Assembly: GCA_013396915.1 (NCBI GenBank)
Contig: VWZL01003401.1
Span: 656,134-720,133, forward strand
Direction: 5' to 3'
Length of the DNA: 64,000 nt
Source: Stercorarius parasiticus
Lineage: Eukaryota > Chordata > Aves > Charadriiformes > Stercorariidae
The position numbers and the translations under genes are program-made. Below, one piece after another: positions 34,201 to 48,000 of this stretch. Under the pieces are notes generated by a model. That model was not told the DNA's origin, searched no databases, and worked only from the letters and a program-made list of their open reading frames with translations. How positions within the stretch are numbered: the stretch's first letter is position 1; each line of letters begins with the position of its first letter.

Positions 34201-37200
34201 TCAATACCTCCTTTGTTTTTAATGACAATGTGCTATTAGGACACAATACATGGAAAATCACTGCCCTAAGTAAGTCGACAAATGTATGAGCCCAGGACCT
34301 GCTGTCTTGGTAACTAACTCACTGCATAATGCAGGCCACAAATTTTCCCAAAAGATAAACACTTCTGGCACATTAGCACACAGAGATCACAAACCAAAAC
34401 TGGGGGAAATGACATGTGCAGTAGTAATTTTAAATGTTGCTGTTCAGGGTCACTGGTATCAGATAGCTTTTGTTTGTGTGCTTTAGGTTTTTGTTTGCTT
34501 TGTTTTGTTCATTTTGTAGGCCATCCTAGGCATGAACATCCTGGTTTGGGATCTTAGATAATGCTTTCATCCGCTTTCTTTCGGACTTGACTTATTTTCT
34601 TTGCTCAGACCTTTGCTACTACTGACAAATAGCAGGCTTACTCGCAGGAAATCGCATTTCAGTCACCAGCTATTCATTTATTGTGGTTAATGCTTTAACT
34701 TGTATTAGTGTTGGATTAAAACCATTAGTGTGATTATCTTAAATACTCATCAGATACAAGATTCCTTACTGTGAGGAACCACGCGTCTCTCAAATGGACA
34801 ATCCAGGAACAGTCATTTTCAACACTAATCCAAGAAAAAGATATAATGTCTGCTTATGTTCATAATAAAGACATAAGTGGCATTAGAAGTTTGTGCTTTG
34901 TTTACATTAAAATTACGATGTAATAAGCCTATTCACTTGGTCTGTCTAAGCAAGTCAGGTGCTCCCAAACCTCTGCATTTTGCTCAGGATTCCCTAAGTA
35001 GAGCAACACATCCCTGGATTTTCCAGCACCCCTTGGGCAAGTATCGTGACCGTGCTCCTCACACCACAGACAATTACTTTGTGCAGTAAATCAAGGACTT
35101 CTGGAGAGCACCAGACTTACAGCACATGCACAGACCATCTGGGCAGGGCATGTATATGAATTCCTCAAAATCTGCATTGACAAAGTTTCCGGCCTGAAAA
35201 AAAAAGGGGGGATATGTCCAGGAAAACCCAGATGTATGATAGCTTTAACTGGGTCTAATCACAGGCGGAATTGTGAAGGGGCAGATTAGGCAACAGATGA
35301 CCATAACTCTTAGAAAATGCCCTCACCAAACTCTAACAATCAGCTATGGCATGTATGCAAAATTCAATTTTCTTTTCATGGGAAGTGGAAAAACCACACT
35401 CCTGACATAAAAATGATCCTCCTCTGAAAAGTTTCAAATCCTAGTGCCAATGCATGGAAGCACTAGCCCTTCTAAAAAGCAAAGGAACAAACGCACACTA
35501 AAACCAAACTTTTTGCCAGTGTATCTTTCCTTAATGTCATCCTTAAAAACAGCTGGATACATGTTGGTAACTTCTGCAAAAGCGTCTAAGCGACATATAC
35601 ATCTAGGAAGTTCTCAGGCAGAAATGTCAGAAAACTAATCCAGAATTGCAAATATCTGGCACAACCTGAAGTAACTGTTAAAAAAACAAACCTTATACAG
35701 GGCAGTACTAGACAAACTTAGCAATGCTGATGCTCTGTCCATAGCAAAATGGGTTTAATTCAATTGAAGAGTCTTCACAGATGATTGTATCTTTTTAATT
35801 CAATTAATTTAAAAGCCTATTTTATTTTTAACTGGTGAAAATTTCATGCATAAACCCAAGAATAAACAAACAAATAGAAAGATGCTAAGGAAGCAGGACA
35901 ATAATATGCCTTTATGTGCAAGACAACTTGATTCATTAGGGTAGCGTGGCAGAAGCAAACTTTTAAAAGGGACTTAAATGTGGTCAGTCTAATCCAGATC
36001 CAAATCTAGCCTGGTTACTTCATTATAATTGAGATCAGATTCTGATGCCACCAGCAAAACTTGCAAATACTCTTCCGAATGCCATCAGTTCACCCTCCCG
36101 TTTGTTGGCAGAGCTTTAGCAATACATTTTTGGCACCTGGGATGCCTCCTTCCCTGGATCGCTTCTGGCTGCTCCTGCTGGCAGGGGTGCACCGCCGGCC
36201 GGCCGATGTCTAAGGCAAAAGCAAGCCCTGTCTTGCTGGGGCTCTGCCTGGGGGGACACTGGACAAGGTCCAGTTAGCGAACAAAGCGGGCAGAAGACAA
36301 AGGTGTCTGCAGTACGCCGGATAAAAGGAAAAGTGACCCGATTGGGAATAAAATCAAAGTTTGAAGGAGGGGAGGTGTGACTGTGCTTTACTAATTCTGT
36401 CCAGGACTCAGAGAGAGCGAGCCAGAAAAAAATAGCACTGGGGGAGTTATTTTCTCATGGTATCTCCAGCCAAAAGCAAGTTGTTACCAGAAGTCTTCTG
36501 AGACGCATTGAGTCAGGAACAGAAAAAAAAAAAAAGAATGAAGAAAAAGGGCTCTGGGACTTAAGGCAAGATGTAGATGACTTGAGGCACCCACTTCCAA
36601 AGCTGTCATCCAGAAAAACTCCACCCAGCAGCCACACAGCCCTGGAGTACCAGCATCTGTAGGGCTCCAGTGAGGTGCAGACGTGGACCTTTCAAACCCC
36701 ACGTCAAGCTACACGGTGTGGGCAAGCTCCGGCAGAGGCACAGGGACAAATCCCTGGCCACAGACTGTTAAACCTCCCAGAGGCCAAGGAAATATGAACC
36801 GGGAGGGTTTTGTCCACAGGCATCTGTGCTCTGAACAAAGCTACATCTCTGTGGGCTGCTTCTCTCCTTTGCCAGCACAAGTCACATTTACCCCACCAGG
36901 GCTTTTCTCGTATTTTATATGCGAAACCTAATGCCTGATGTGGGGCCAGTCCGGGAAAGGGATGGCTCAGCCCCCACCTGCAGCGTTGAGTACTCCAGCA
37001 CAAGGGTCCTCTGCAGAGGTGGGCAGGTTGCTCACATCATAGATAGCAAATTATGGAACAACAGGGCCTGTGTTAGTTCACCTGAGCCCTTAAAATAGCA
37101 CGTAAGCAGTAAACAGTACCTCTGCAAAAGCAGGCATTGCACCCTAAAAGTGGTGTACTTTCTCTGGGCCACATCCATGCTTGGGCTGCCCTCAGGACAA

Positions 37201-37300
37201 GGGTGGTGAGACAGCAATATGTAGGAGCAGGCTTTGTTGTACACACATTTAAACAAGTTCAGGCAGTACTTTTCCTGATATTCACACTGATCACAATTTT

Positions 37301-37390
37301 GTGTATATACTGCATGTATATAAGTGTATTTATACATGTAAGCATTTGTATGTATGCATTTTAAGTTATTAATATATGTATACATATACT
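37301..37390. repeat. Degenerate TA/TG-rich tract
   Basis: Alternating TATG, TGTATA and ATACATG units over about 90 bases. A decayed microsatellite with no constant unit. Confidence 0.65.
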
Positions 37391-37703
37391 GGGTGTTTAT
37401 TTAGATTGTGAAAAGACTCTTTCATCCTGCATTAGCAGCACTTCAAAACCTCAAGCAGTGCTATTATGAGGCTGCAGATAGCTGTAAAATATAATTCTTC
37501 TAATTAATTAATTCTATAACTCATACCCTCAGTTTTCATATAATACTGTAAAATCCAACCAAGGCACATCACCGGAGGCTCAGCACCGTGTGCGTGCGAG
37601 CAGGTGTCCCATCCACCTCAGGTATTGATACTGACATCAGATCATGCGAGAGGCTCAAACAGCAGTAAATAAGTTTGACAAAGCTTTAGCAACACTTTGA
37701 GTT

Positions 37704-37723
37704 GTTTTGTTTTGTTTTGTTTT
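37704..37723. repeat. (GTTTT)n microsatellite, 4 units
   Basis: Four perfect GTTTT units, followed by an A run. Confidence 0.9.
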
Positions 37724-37851
37724 AAAAAAGGGAATTGAAAGCAGTACTAAATAAAATGAGAGGGGTCACAAGTCTGTGGCCAAAATGGAACAATAACCAT
37801 AGTAAACTGTTGGGCAATAAGAAACAAGAAGAGTTTTTCTTGATTTTTTTT

Positions 37852-37876
37852 GTTTGTTTGTTTGTTTGTTTGTTTT
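37852..37876. repeat. (GTTT)n microsatellite, about 6 units
   Basis: Perfect GTTT units after a T run. They lie about 130 bases from the related GTTTT repeat. Confidence 0.9.
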
Positions 37877-40800
37877 CTACCCTCCTTGAATGTTTTCCAC
37901 TTCATGTCAACCACTGGATTGTGGAAATTGATTCCTTCTGGATCTTTCCCAGTTATGTGTGCCGGGACACTGCAAGACAGACGGAGCAGTTGCCTGTGAT
38001 TTAGATTTCTTGTTCCTTTTGTGAAAATGCTCCTCTTTCTCTCTGTGGTGGGTTGGATTTGTCCTGTAAGAATGGGAGCTACTAAAGGGTTAAGAGCTCC
38101 AGCACCCATCCACTGCTGGCAAGTGGCATTAGCAGTAAAATGCGCAGCAGTCTATACATCCCAGCGGTTTACAAACTGCCCATCACAGCAGAAGGGGCGA
38201 TGGTGTGCTGCCACTTCACTTTTCCTCTAAAATGTTTGTGCCTGGTTTGCAGACTGGCTGAGCTGCCAAATGCCAGTCATTTTTGCCATCCTGTCAGCCA
38301 TCAAAGTCCAGACCTACCTGACGGCCATCTCTATACCAAGGACCAACACAACCAACCACCGAGCACAGCTGCGTTTTGAAATAGTGCATTGAAATGTCAA
38401 GACCAGGGTTAGGGTCTCCAGTTATTTTAAACAGGTTTTTGATCTCTCAACCCCATAAGACCCCATTGGCTGTTACTCATATGACTTTTGTTTAGCATGG
38501 GCAGCTAATAAAGGCTTTGGGCTACCTTTTGGACTGACTAATAAAGGTCTGCCTGCAACCTGCCTCCAGGAAGATCAGGGACCAGGCACCTGGGCAGGTA
38601 TAAATCACAAGACAAAACCTTGTCCCACGTGCCATGGGAAGGGACTTCCTCTGATCACCTGCAATGCATGCAAAGATCTTCAAGTTGTCATAAAGCTGTA
38701 TACTCTTCAAGAAGAAACCACTGTTGGTTAGATGAGTCTGACGATCATTCCTGACTAACGGAAGAAAGCTCAATGCGTGCATGACCTTTAGAAGAGCTAC
38801 TCAAAAGACTGTGAACTCTTTAAATAAAAGCAGAGTTTGGCTCTGAATAATCAGTAGCTTAAGAATATCAATAGCGTCTCAGTGGGTTAAGGGAAAAATG
38901 CATTACAGGTGGCTTTCTAATTGCCCAGAGAAAGTCTTGGAACTTTAATCAACACATTTAGTCTACACATCAACAATTCATTTCACAGATGTTTTGTTAA
39001 GAGGCCCACAGGCCTTACGCTGAGGAAAAACTCTATTCAGCAATCTCTATTTTTACTCACATTGTTGAGTGAAGAGAAAATAGATGCTTCAGTTGACAGT
39101 CGAGGTCCCATTTTGCTGCACGTGGTCTACATGTGAAGCAGGAACCAGTCTATCCCAGTACATTTACAAAGTGAGCGCGTAATGCAAGAGCAGGTGCCTA
39201 AAAGAAACAGGAGGAACACAAACTAACAGGGAAATTATTAAGATTAATATGATAAACATCAGCCACCCGTAGCCATTCTCAGATGTTTTGTAGATCAATA
39301 GGATCTTCTCCGATGCATATAAAGCTCAGCAAATCTGAAGCTATCTGTGGAGGTATGAGATGTACAGTGTTCACTCCTTGATGCCTTTGAAGAGTATGGC
39401 TCTTTCTGAAAAAAATCTGGTATTTATTTTTTGGTGTAGCATTTCATTAAAAGTTACGAAACGAAAGAAGCTTTCTGTAAAGTGAAAAGAAAAAGCAACA
39501 TTTCTGAATACAAATTATCCATGTGAGATGTTTTTGTTTGTTCCTCCAGTGCAAGCCAAATCTTTATCTGCTCATTTTTATTAGCGTTACTGATGCATCA
39601 GGAAAAAAAAGTAAGCAACCAGAGAGAGTTCTTTAAACAGATAATAAAATCCCTCATTCTCAAAATCGAAAACAGATTGCTTCATGCCTGAAAAAAATGG
39701 TCTCATCGTAGGCATTGTTTTACAAGGGAAAAACGGCTATACTCATTTGTAAAATGAGGAACTTTCACAAACAGTGAAAACCAAAAGTGCTGACACAAGA
39801 GAGGAAGAATGTTACCACAGTGCGATGAGAAGAAAAGAGACCAAAAAATCCAAACCTATACACTTTCAAACCTATGCATATATGCCCTCACTACATTCAC
39901 TCACTCACTGAATCCCATCTTGCTGATGTGATTCAAATATTTTAAGGGATAAAACTAGAAATCTCTTCCTTTTGAGTTGGCTTAGACGAGGCTCACATGG
40001 GCAATATGTATGTACGCCGGGAAGTGTTTCTGCCACCTTCTCCTTCATGTATTTAAATCTGAATATTTCTTCCATTAGGGAAACAGAACCCCATTTTGTA
40101 TCTGCGTAAAGGTAGAACAGGCAGAAGCATTCTTGTTATTGATGACCTTTCTTCTGTCCCCTTCCTTGTTGTTTCACTTATTTGAAAGATTTTTAGTTTT
40201 AGTTCTCTGGAGTAGGGAATGTATTTCCCAAAGGCTAGTGACTAGAACAGTGGTTCCCTAGCTTGGGTGGGAATTATTACCGCTACTGTAATATCAATAC
40301 ATAATAACAACATAAAGAAGAATGGCTTTTTCTTAAAAAAATGCCCCAGCCCTTCCCCAGTGAGAGGAACTGACCAAAAAAAAGATATTTAAAATTACTC
40401 TACTTTATTATGTTTGACACCATTTTTAGTCAAGAAAAAGAAGTAACGATGAGTCTAAGAATCCCCAAAAATAAACCAACATAGAGAGCACAACTGAGGA
40501 ATTTTGCACAAGCCATAGTATTCCCATAACTATTTAAGAAATAGGTGGGGAAAAAGGCATCGAATTTGTCTACTTTGATTTCTACTTAGGAAAGTAATAA
40601 CTTTCTGCCGAGGAAAACAAGTAACTCTCTGCTTCCTGACCACTGTCCTATCTTTTGAAGAACATCTTTTAAACGGCCTGTTTCTTTAGCATAACTTCGT
40701 TGCAAGCCAAGACTGTGATCTAACACTTAGTCAAGAAGGGATCTTCCTGGTGCTGGGCTTTCTGGTGGGTATCACACAAAGGCTTGGATGAGCAAAGTCT

Positions 40801-41630
40801 CACATGGTTGTTTCAGACTGTGATGGCCACCTTAAATTAACACCAGAGGAGATGCTTCCTTTTCCAGACAACAAACTGTTGAAACACCAAGACCAAACTT
40901 TTTAATGAAACCAGAAGGCTCAAAGACCATACTGCCAGCAAGACATGTTTCATCAACCACGTATTATAGTCTGAGAAGACAGAAAACTCAGCAGTGAGTC
41001 AGGAAAGCTGTTTATTTCAGATTTTAATAGTTGTAGTAATCTCTATGCTAATCTTTATGGAAAAGGACAAACTGAGAAAAGAACCTCTTTGTAGAAGGTA
41101 AATATAGAAAGATAATCCCTTTTACAGGGATTTCCAGGCAATGACAATAATAAATGTTTTTAAAATAGCAATAATAATAAACATATGAAGGGTTAGCTAT
41201 CTCATCCAAATAAACAAACAGGATGAAGAACTGGTGCAGTTTGTTAAATAGTAGTACTGTAGTTTGTGTTTAATAGAGAAAAAGCAGTAGAAGTAGGGAA
41301 GCAGAAGAGTACTCACAGCTCTTCACCTGGTGGACCACAATCATTGCAGTGGGTGATGCAGGTACTATGACAAGAGAACAGAGCTGAAGCAATATATAGC
41401 AATAACTGCTTGAATTTTGGTGCTGCAGGAAGTATTCTGGGAGAAGACATGGGGGTGTTTAGGAGAGTCATGCATGAGAAAGATTCAGGACTGTCTTTGA
41501 GCTAAAGGGAGGGCCACAGAATGGCCATAAACCTCAGTTATATAGGTATGGTGACATTAAGCTGTGAAGAGTCCTCAAAGTAAACACAAAAAATATTAGG
41601 TGCAGAGCTGAACTGGGACAGGCTTTGTAT

Positions 41631-41660
41631 AAGAAAAGATATCTTTTTAGATCTTTTCTT
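41631..41660. repeat. Inverted repeat, 10-bp perfect stem
   Basis: AAGAAAAGAT (41631-41640) and its exact reverse complement ATCTTTTCTT (41651-41660) flank a 10-base loop. The stem is AT-rich and short, so its stability is modest. No U run or gene gives it a terminator role. Confidence 0.85.
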
Positions 41661-42924
41661 CTTTACAGTTTCTTTCTTACTGCGTGATTCCTGCTTTTTC
41701 CAATTACTGTTTATTTGCCTTCCTCTTTATTCTCTTTTGGTTAGGATAATGACTTAAAAATTAGACCTGCTGAATACACTTGCTAATCGGGGAGCATCAA
41801 GAGTACTGTTGTTCAGATCACTTTAGATCCAAATAAAGCTTCTGTGGAAACTGCAGATATTTCCCAGATCTGTGAAAAAACAGTGCAGATGATACTCTCA
41901 AAAAGTATTTGCTATGTGCATTAGTGGGTTTGTTGATTCACTATTATCTGAAAGATATTTAGTTAATTGTGGCACTGAAATAGTCTGTATTGAATTTGAC
42001 AATGAGGATAATGGTATTCAGTGTTTTCTTTCTTCTCATTAAATTCAGACTTGCTTTTCTGTCTGAGACATAAAAATATTGGAAGCAGTGGAATGGAAAG
42101 GTCTATGGGAGGTCTGGCTAGACCTTTACAAAGCTGTGAAGCTGTCTGCTCATTTTCTGTGACTTTGTCAGCTAACGTCTTCTACCAGCTATGCAACAAC
42201 AGTGGAAATGCAGTTGAATTTTCAGTTGCCCGTGGGTTATGATACACTTTGAAAGGAGTATTAAAATCCAAGTGTAACCAAGATGTCCTTATGTATCCTT
42301 ACGAGTTGGTGATAATCATCAGGACTGTCCTTTGATGCATAATAATGACTCCTGTTAAAACCTTTGAGAGTACAAGTACAGATGTAATCCTTGATGACGC
42401 TGGGAAATGGACTTCTCATTGTAATCTGCTTAAAGAAATATGCTGGGCTTTGCAGGAGAGAAGATTGAATCAACAGCATCTTTCATGGGAACCATGAATG
42501 CAGAGGGAGATTAAATAATGATAGTGGCAACAACTTGAGAAGCCTGGAGAAGTCTGTAAGCAATTACTACAGAGATTTTTCTTTTGCAAGGTGTTACGTT
42601 ATCAGACGGTCCCAGTTTCCCCTTCCCTCATCTGACACGTGTAACATAAGGCTGCTGAATAAAAGTTAAATTGCTATGTGAATGTGAATTGCCTTAATCT
42701 GTAGACATCATGCTAATGTATGGAAATGGCTAGCAAAGTCTTGCATCCAACTGAAAAAAGTCTCTACTGGGTCTGTTTTAAGAGCTGTCGTGAGACTCAG
42801 CTCAAACACAGAGCTCCCACATGCAAGAAATAGGCTCACCTTTAGTGTATGCTTCACTTGATATGTATAGGTTTAGCGATTACAACACCCTGAAACTAAA
42901 ATAGTAGGTTAATTAGGAGCTGGA

Positions 42925-43830
42925 ATGAACTTCCCGAGTCACTGGGTTCATCGTCTCCTGGCTTTACTGGCAGGGTTATATAACGTCCCCATAAAGGAAT
43001 GGAGCTTCAGCTGGAAGTTATTCAGTTTTGCTGTTCCTCCCACGCAAAGGTTGTCCCACACCCTCCCTACTCTGATGGTCAAGAATTTTCTTCTCTTTTC
43101 CTGCACAATTTCAGATCCACTTTATACCCACGAGTTCCTGTGCCAGCACCGAGCTTTGGTATAGATAGCTCTTTTCTCTGTCCACCTTTTACTTCTTTGA
43201 TTTATTTGTAGCAAGCAATTATATCCCTTTGGGGCCTTCATTTTGTTAGGTTAAGAGAGCTAAGCTTTTCTGGTGTCCTCCTCCTGGAAGACAGTCTTCT
43301 CTTCCCCTGATCCTCTCTGTGCCTCCTTTGTACCTGTTTCCCTTTGAATTCACCCCTTCCTGATGATGGCGGAGCAGAACAGTACATAGTGATCTGGATA
43401 AGTTTTGCTATATTTTGTACTAGGGTGACAATACTTCCCTCTCCCTGCTGGATTACCTCCTAGGTGTCTTCTTTAAGGCTGTGTCACGCTGGTAGCTCCC
43501 AGTAACCCTGTGAGACATTACTATGACTACATAGTCTTCCTCTTAACACATTTCCAAGTTATGAGTTCCAGTATATAGAGAAATTCTTGGCAATAATCCC
43601 TAACAGTGTGATGACTTTGTACTTAATATTATTCAGTTTCTAATGCTATTATGCCAGCCCTCAAGGTCATCCCAATTATTCTAGTATTGTTGTATCATCT
43701 CAGTTCTCTTTGCTACTATAAATACCCCAACAAGTCACTAGAGAGAGCCTGACATGAGATCAAGGCTCAGCGCCAAGTCCTTCAGGAACTGCCCTTGTCT
43801 ACATCCATCTAAACATAGAGTTTTCTTTGC
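42925..43830 (-). mobile_element. Ancient CR1/L3-like LINE fragment
   Basis: Diffuse but ordered similarity, over about 900 bases, to antisense CR1/L3-like 3' ends: CACTGGGTTCATCGTCTCCT, GCAAGCAATTATATCCC, GGCCTTCATTTTGTTAGG, GAATTCACCCCTTCCTGA, GCAGAACAGTACATAGTG, GTGACAATACTTCCCT, AAATTCTTGGCAATAATCCC, TGATGACTTTGTACTTA and CAAGGTCATCCCAATTATTC. The spacing and order match the region around the C-terminal half of ORF2 and the 3' UTR of CR1 families in non-avian sauropsids and the mammalian L3/CR1 fossils, as I remember them. It is far more diverged than the other CR1 copies here. The edges are approximate. Confidence 0.65.
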
Positions 43831-44559
43831 ATCACTAGGTATGGTTGCCTTCTCCTTTCGCTAGCCACCCTGCAGCTCTTGTATGTATCCCCACCTCTTT
43901 TTGTCCGAACTGTGCTGCCGGATTCATTGGTTTGCTGAAGTCCGGAGAGATTATACTTGCTGCAATTCTTTTGTCCAGAAAGTCAATATTATATCAGAGA
44001 CAAATGTGTATAGGATAATACACCAGTGCAAAACTTGTATTTTGTCCCATATTCAATGTCCTTGATTGTTCCTAGTGCTCAACTGTTTGTCCTTCACATA
44101 TCTATGTCCTTCACGTATGGAAAGACGGCATGAAAAAATTTTCAGTGGCTACACCTGTTTTGCAAACCTAATCAGAGTGGTGGGGAGGAATTACACTGGT
44201 AGAAAAATTTGGATAGCTTTAATACATTGCAAAAAAATAAAAGCTTTCCAAAAACTCTCTATTTTTCTTAATTCACAACAGACTTTACATTTACAGGAAA
44301 CCACTTCTAAAATGCATCAGATTGCAATATTTTCCGTGTCAGCTATTTAAAGTGCTCCCAAGAGCTTTCCTTTTGCCTACCCTTCAAGCTTCCTTCTCCC
44401 AGTTCAGCCTGGAATTCCATTATAATTGAGCTGATCCAATTTTTGCTCAAACCACTTTCACCACTGGCAGTCAGTAGCCTCATATGAAATAACTTTGTGA
44501 AGTTGACAAAAACTGGAATTTGATCTCCTATGCAGGTCCACGCTTTCCAAACACATTCT
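43831..44559. other. Unique sequence, no gene recognised
   Basis: Short ORFs only (60 and 94 codons), with no recognisable domain. The first part could be a continuation of the ancient LINE that is too decayed to recognise. Confidence 0.45.
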
Positions 44560-45060
44560 GGTAAAAGTAGGAAGAGATTGCATCATTAAAGGCTGCAGTC
44601 AATTCAAAAGACTTTTCTCAGCTCCGCATCGCACTTTGTGACTTTGCAAAGAAGCGTTCAGAAATTTCACACACAGTACAGACCAAAGTTGTCCATTTCC
44701 TTCATCATCCGAGGGTGGAATTAAAAACTTGTGGCCAAGCTGCCTAATAGGCAGCTGCTTGCAATTAGATGGAGCATTACATCCATTTCTTAACTGACTT
44801 CACAACTGGATAACTACAGTATGAGCAATATACCGTGAAAATTTGCCAGCATGTTTAATTCATCTGCATTTCTGGTGGTTTCTGTACCTTGCCCTCATTT
44901 TTCCAGTCTGCTAGCATACTGTCTGACTCTTAGCATTCCCACACTGTCGCAATGTGGCTGCTTAAAGATTTAAGCAAGATTTTTGTCAGCCTTTACGTAA
45001 ATATGCAGCTCTGTGGCAGGACATAGGTTGCAAAACTAATGCATTTGATCTTTCTAAAAA
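44560..45060. promoter_or_regulatory. Candidate conserved non-coding element
   Basis: Non-repetitive block with balanced AT content and motif-rich segments such as CTTTGCAAAG, GGCAGCTGCTTGCAATTAGA and GCTTAAAGATTTAAGCAAGA. No transposon or ORF structure is seen. Its texture suggests a conserved enhancer; not verified. Confidence 0.2.
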
Positions 45061-48000
45061 TAGCACTAGCGTCTGAACAGAAAGCCAGTGATATCATTTT
45101 TTTATATACTGCACTTTCATTTCCCCTGCTAAACTGAGCTTAAGTCCCACTCATCTCTTTCACACGAATAGTCTTACTGACGTGGTTTTGCGCAGAAAAT
45201 TAAGAAACAATTTTCACTGTTTCTTCCAAGAGCAGAAACAAAGTGAATAGTACTTCTGAAGAAGCAATTGCATTTGCTACCCCTTAAAAAACGATGTCAC
45301 AAAATAAGAGACAGAATATGTCTTTTCTCAAAGCCTATGTAACAGGAAACACATCTAAGTTCAAAAGCTACAAATTCTGCAAATGTATGGATACTAAAAA
45401 AATTAATTAATAGAATTCATGCTTCCCATTAATTACTTTGCTCTACTGGAAAGCACCAATATCCATAGATATATCAAGGACCATAATATTAATGCAACTG
45501 GCCTAAGGCAAGTTCAAAGAGCAACAAGATCCATGGGAAACTATTTTGCTCAACCTATACAAATCCATTTGCTGAATTTCCTCTTTCCCTACCTAAGAAA
45601 ATAAACAGTTTGGGCCGTGACAATTTTACTATCTGGAGAAGAGCAAAGTGGGGAAAATGTAGCATAAACACCAAGGACAAGGTGAAGGGTGGCAAAGATC
45701 TCATTCCTTCTGTGGACTCAAGGGATGCACTGGAGGATGTCATTTAAGGATGACAGAGGAGACCAGACTGATATGACAGTCAAGGAAAGGAGAAGACAGA
45801 AGGACAACACAAGAGTGGTATAAACTGGGGTAGAACAAGCAGGTAAAAGGAAGACATGGTTACTCTGAGAGGCCAAGCAACAAACCCTGGAGTGCTAATG
45901 TGTACTGTGGGTTCTTGCTGCCTCCACCGTTGTTTCACGTTGGGCCCTACTGAGGTGATGAACATGAGTGCTTCTTCTCACCCCACCAGATCTGTCCAAG
46001 TGACCAAATGAAGGACAAGCCTGCCAGGATTTGTTCTCTAATGACAGACAGCAGCTCCCCTGTGATATGGCCTGCTATAAGTAGGGGAGAAAGAGATAGG
46101 ACATACTGAACTCTGTACGCCCCTCCCAATGCTAGGGGAAAAAAGTCTGAAGTTTTCAATGGGGATCAATAAAGAGAGAATACTCAATGTGGTGTAGGGA
46201 CAGGAAAGTGAGCTCTTTAAAACAAGCTGATATTTCTTATATTAACAATGTTTTGTCTTTTATTAACATTTCTCAAAACTGCTGAAAATCAGAAATTTAA
46301 GCCTACCTTGACAGCCTGCCTTCTGGCCAAACTCCCTAGCCACCAAGCACAGCTGATCCATTCAGAGTGTAAAATATGTTTCTGGGTCTATGTGTGAAAA
46401 AGAGGAAGGAGGAGATAACCAAAGCTGTGAGCATTTACTGGTCTCTCATTCTTAATTTTGTAGCCTACAGAACTATCTTTTCAAAGATGAGCTTCCTAAA
46501 ACCCACGTTTAAATTATATCTTTAACCAAAGATCTCAAATACAGGTTCAAAAATTCATAAACTGGATGGTTTCCAGATTTTGAAGAATTTACTCTCTGTT
46601 ATCCAAACTGTTGTCTAATTTAAGTCACTGATAAGCTTTCGCTGACAACAATGGGAACAGGAATTAGGTTTTTTTAAGAGAAGCGGGACAAAGAACCTAT
46701 CTTAAAAGAGCTAACTTCAAAGGAAGGAGGTCAAATAACCTGCTGTCACACAGCACAACATTATGTTGGCTTTCTCCTTGGCTCTTGAATTTAAACTTTG
46801 CAGAGAGGATAAGGATACTAAAAACGAAGGCCTTGGGGTTTCCACTTCCTATTAGTAACTGTACTTTACTGGAAGCAGTTAATATCTATAAATTGTGTGT
46901 CACGGGATGCAATATTACTGATGTTTTTAGCTGGAAAGAACCATCACGTGGTTTTTCCCTCTCCCATCCCTACACATGTTCTGTGACACAGGGGTTTTTT
47001 CTTTTCCCATATCCAAGAGCATGTCCAATCTAACTTTCAGAGGCTATTTGTTCACTAAAAGTCCAGTCTTCAGACAGTCAGTGCAGAGAAATTTTTGAAA
47101 ATCGTACTGTATCAAAAAGCTTTCAAAAGAGCATTTAAAACCACTAGCCAACTAAAAAACAGAGCAAGTTTCCTTCAGACAGTCCATCATTCCCCTCCCC
47201 CTGAAAGGCTTGGCTGCCTTGACTTAACCAAGCAATGAGTATAAGAGCTGGTCTCAGAGGTGATTTTATGTGGCCAAAATAGAACAATATCCACTTGAAA
47301 ATACTTCTGGGCCGCAGAAGATCTGTATTTTTAGCACTTTGTTCTCTCTGATCAGACTGCATCTCCCATAGTCTCCCACATTCATGGCCATACTGTACCT
47401 CAGGAGAAGTAGTCCAACCTTCCAGCAGCATCAAGCTTTCCTGTAAAGTAGCGTAAGAAACCTAAGGTTAGAGCCACAGAAGAGACTTGGCCATGTCAGA
47501 TGCCCAACTTTGGTACCAACTAAGTGCCCAATACACATACAGTGCACTGTCCATAATGTGCTCCCTTGGTTTCCTAAATTTGATGCCTGGCTTGTCTGCT
47601 GCCACCAAAGACATGGTGGATCAGAGAAAGAAGTCCTTTGCAGCCCATATATATAAAGTATCAGAACCAATGCCTTGGCATGCTCCCGTCACCTACATAA
47701 AATGCTGGAGGAGGGGAGGAAGATATTTGTTATGCCCATTCCCACCCTTTTTAATATCACAGGCTCACAGTTAGAGCACAGACGTAGAATGTTGCGGGGT
47801 GGACACCATGTTGCAATCCCTCTTCTTCTTAGGGGAACTTAAACCTGTTCAAAGTAAGTGCCTGAACAGTGTTTGCAGGGTCATTCTCACATCACGGTCT
47901 GATGAGAACACATTCAGATGAAAGTAGATGCCACAGGAAAAATAAAAATATTTCCAATGCCCTTGTTCAGCCCTTTGTTATTGGTAACCTAAGTAATTTC

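Larger units (their letters stand above)
26251..42924. other. Long unique sequence, no gene recognised
   Basis: About 16.7 kb without a recognisable exon or sizeable repeat. It contains two candidate conserved non-coding blocks (29600-29810 and 31081-31200), two small local duplications (29389-29426, 30697-30735), simple GTTTT and GTTT repeats (37704-37723, 37852-37876), a TA/TG-rich tract (37301-37390) and a 10-bp-stem inverted repeat (41631-41660). The longest ORF is the 162-codon minus frame at 27510-27998, which has no recognisable domain. Confidence 0.5.

Noticed and set aside
35754..35805. TTTAATTCAATT repeated 40 bases apart
   Set aside because: AT-rich 12-mer repeats are expected by chance in this composition.
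38044..38055. TGTGGTGGGTTG, similar to the first bases of another bird LTR type
   Set aside because: Similarity ends after about 12 bases and no matching LTR end or duplication was found.
46700..46760. MIR-like string (GGTCAAATAACCTGCTGTCACACAG region)
   Set aside because: Only one short block resembles MIR and the neighbouring blocks are missing; too weak compared with 15063-15297.
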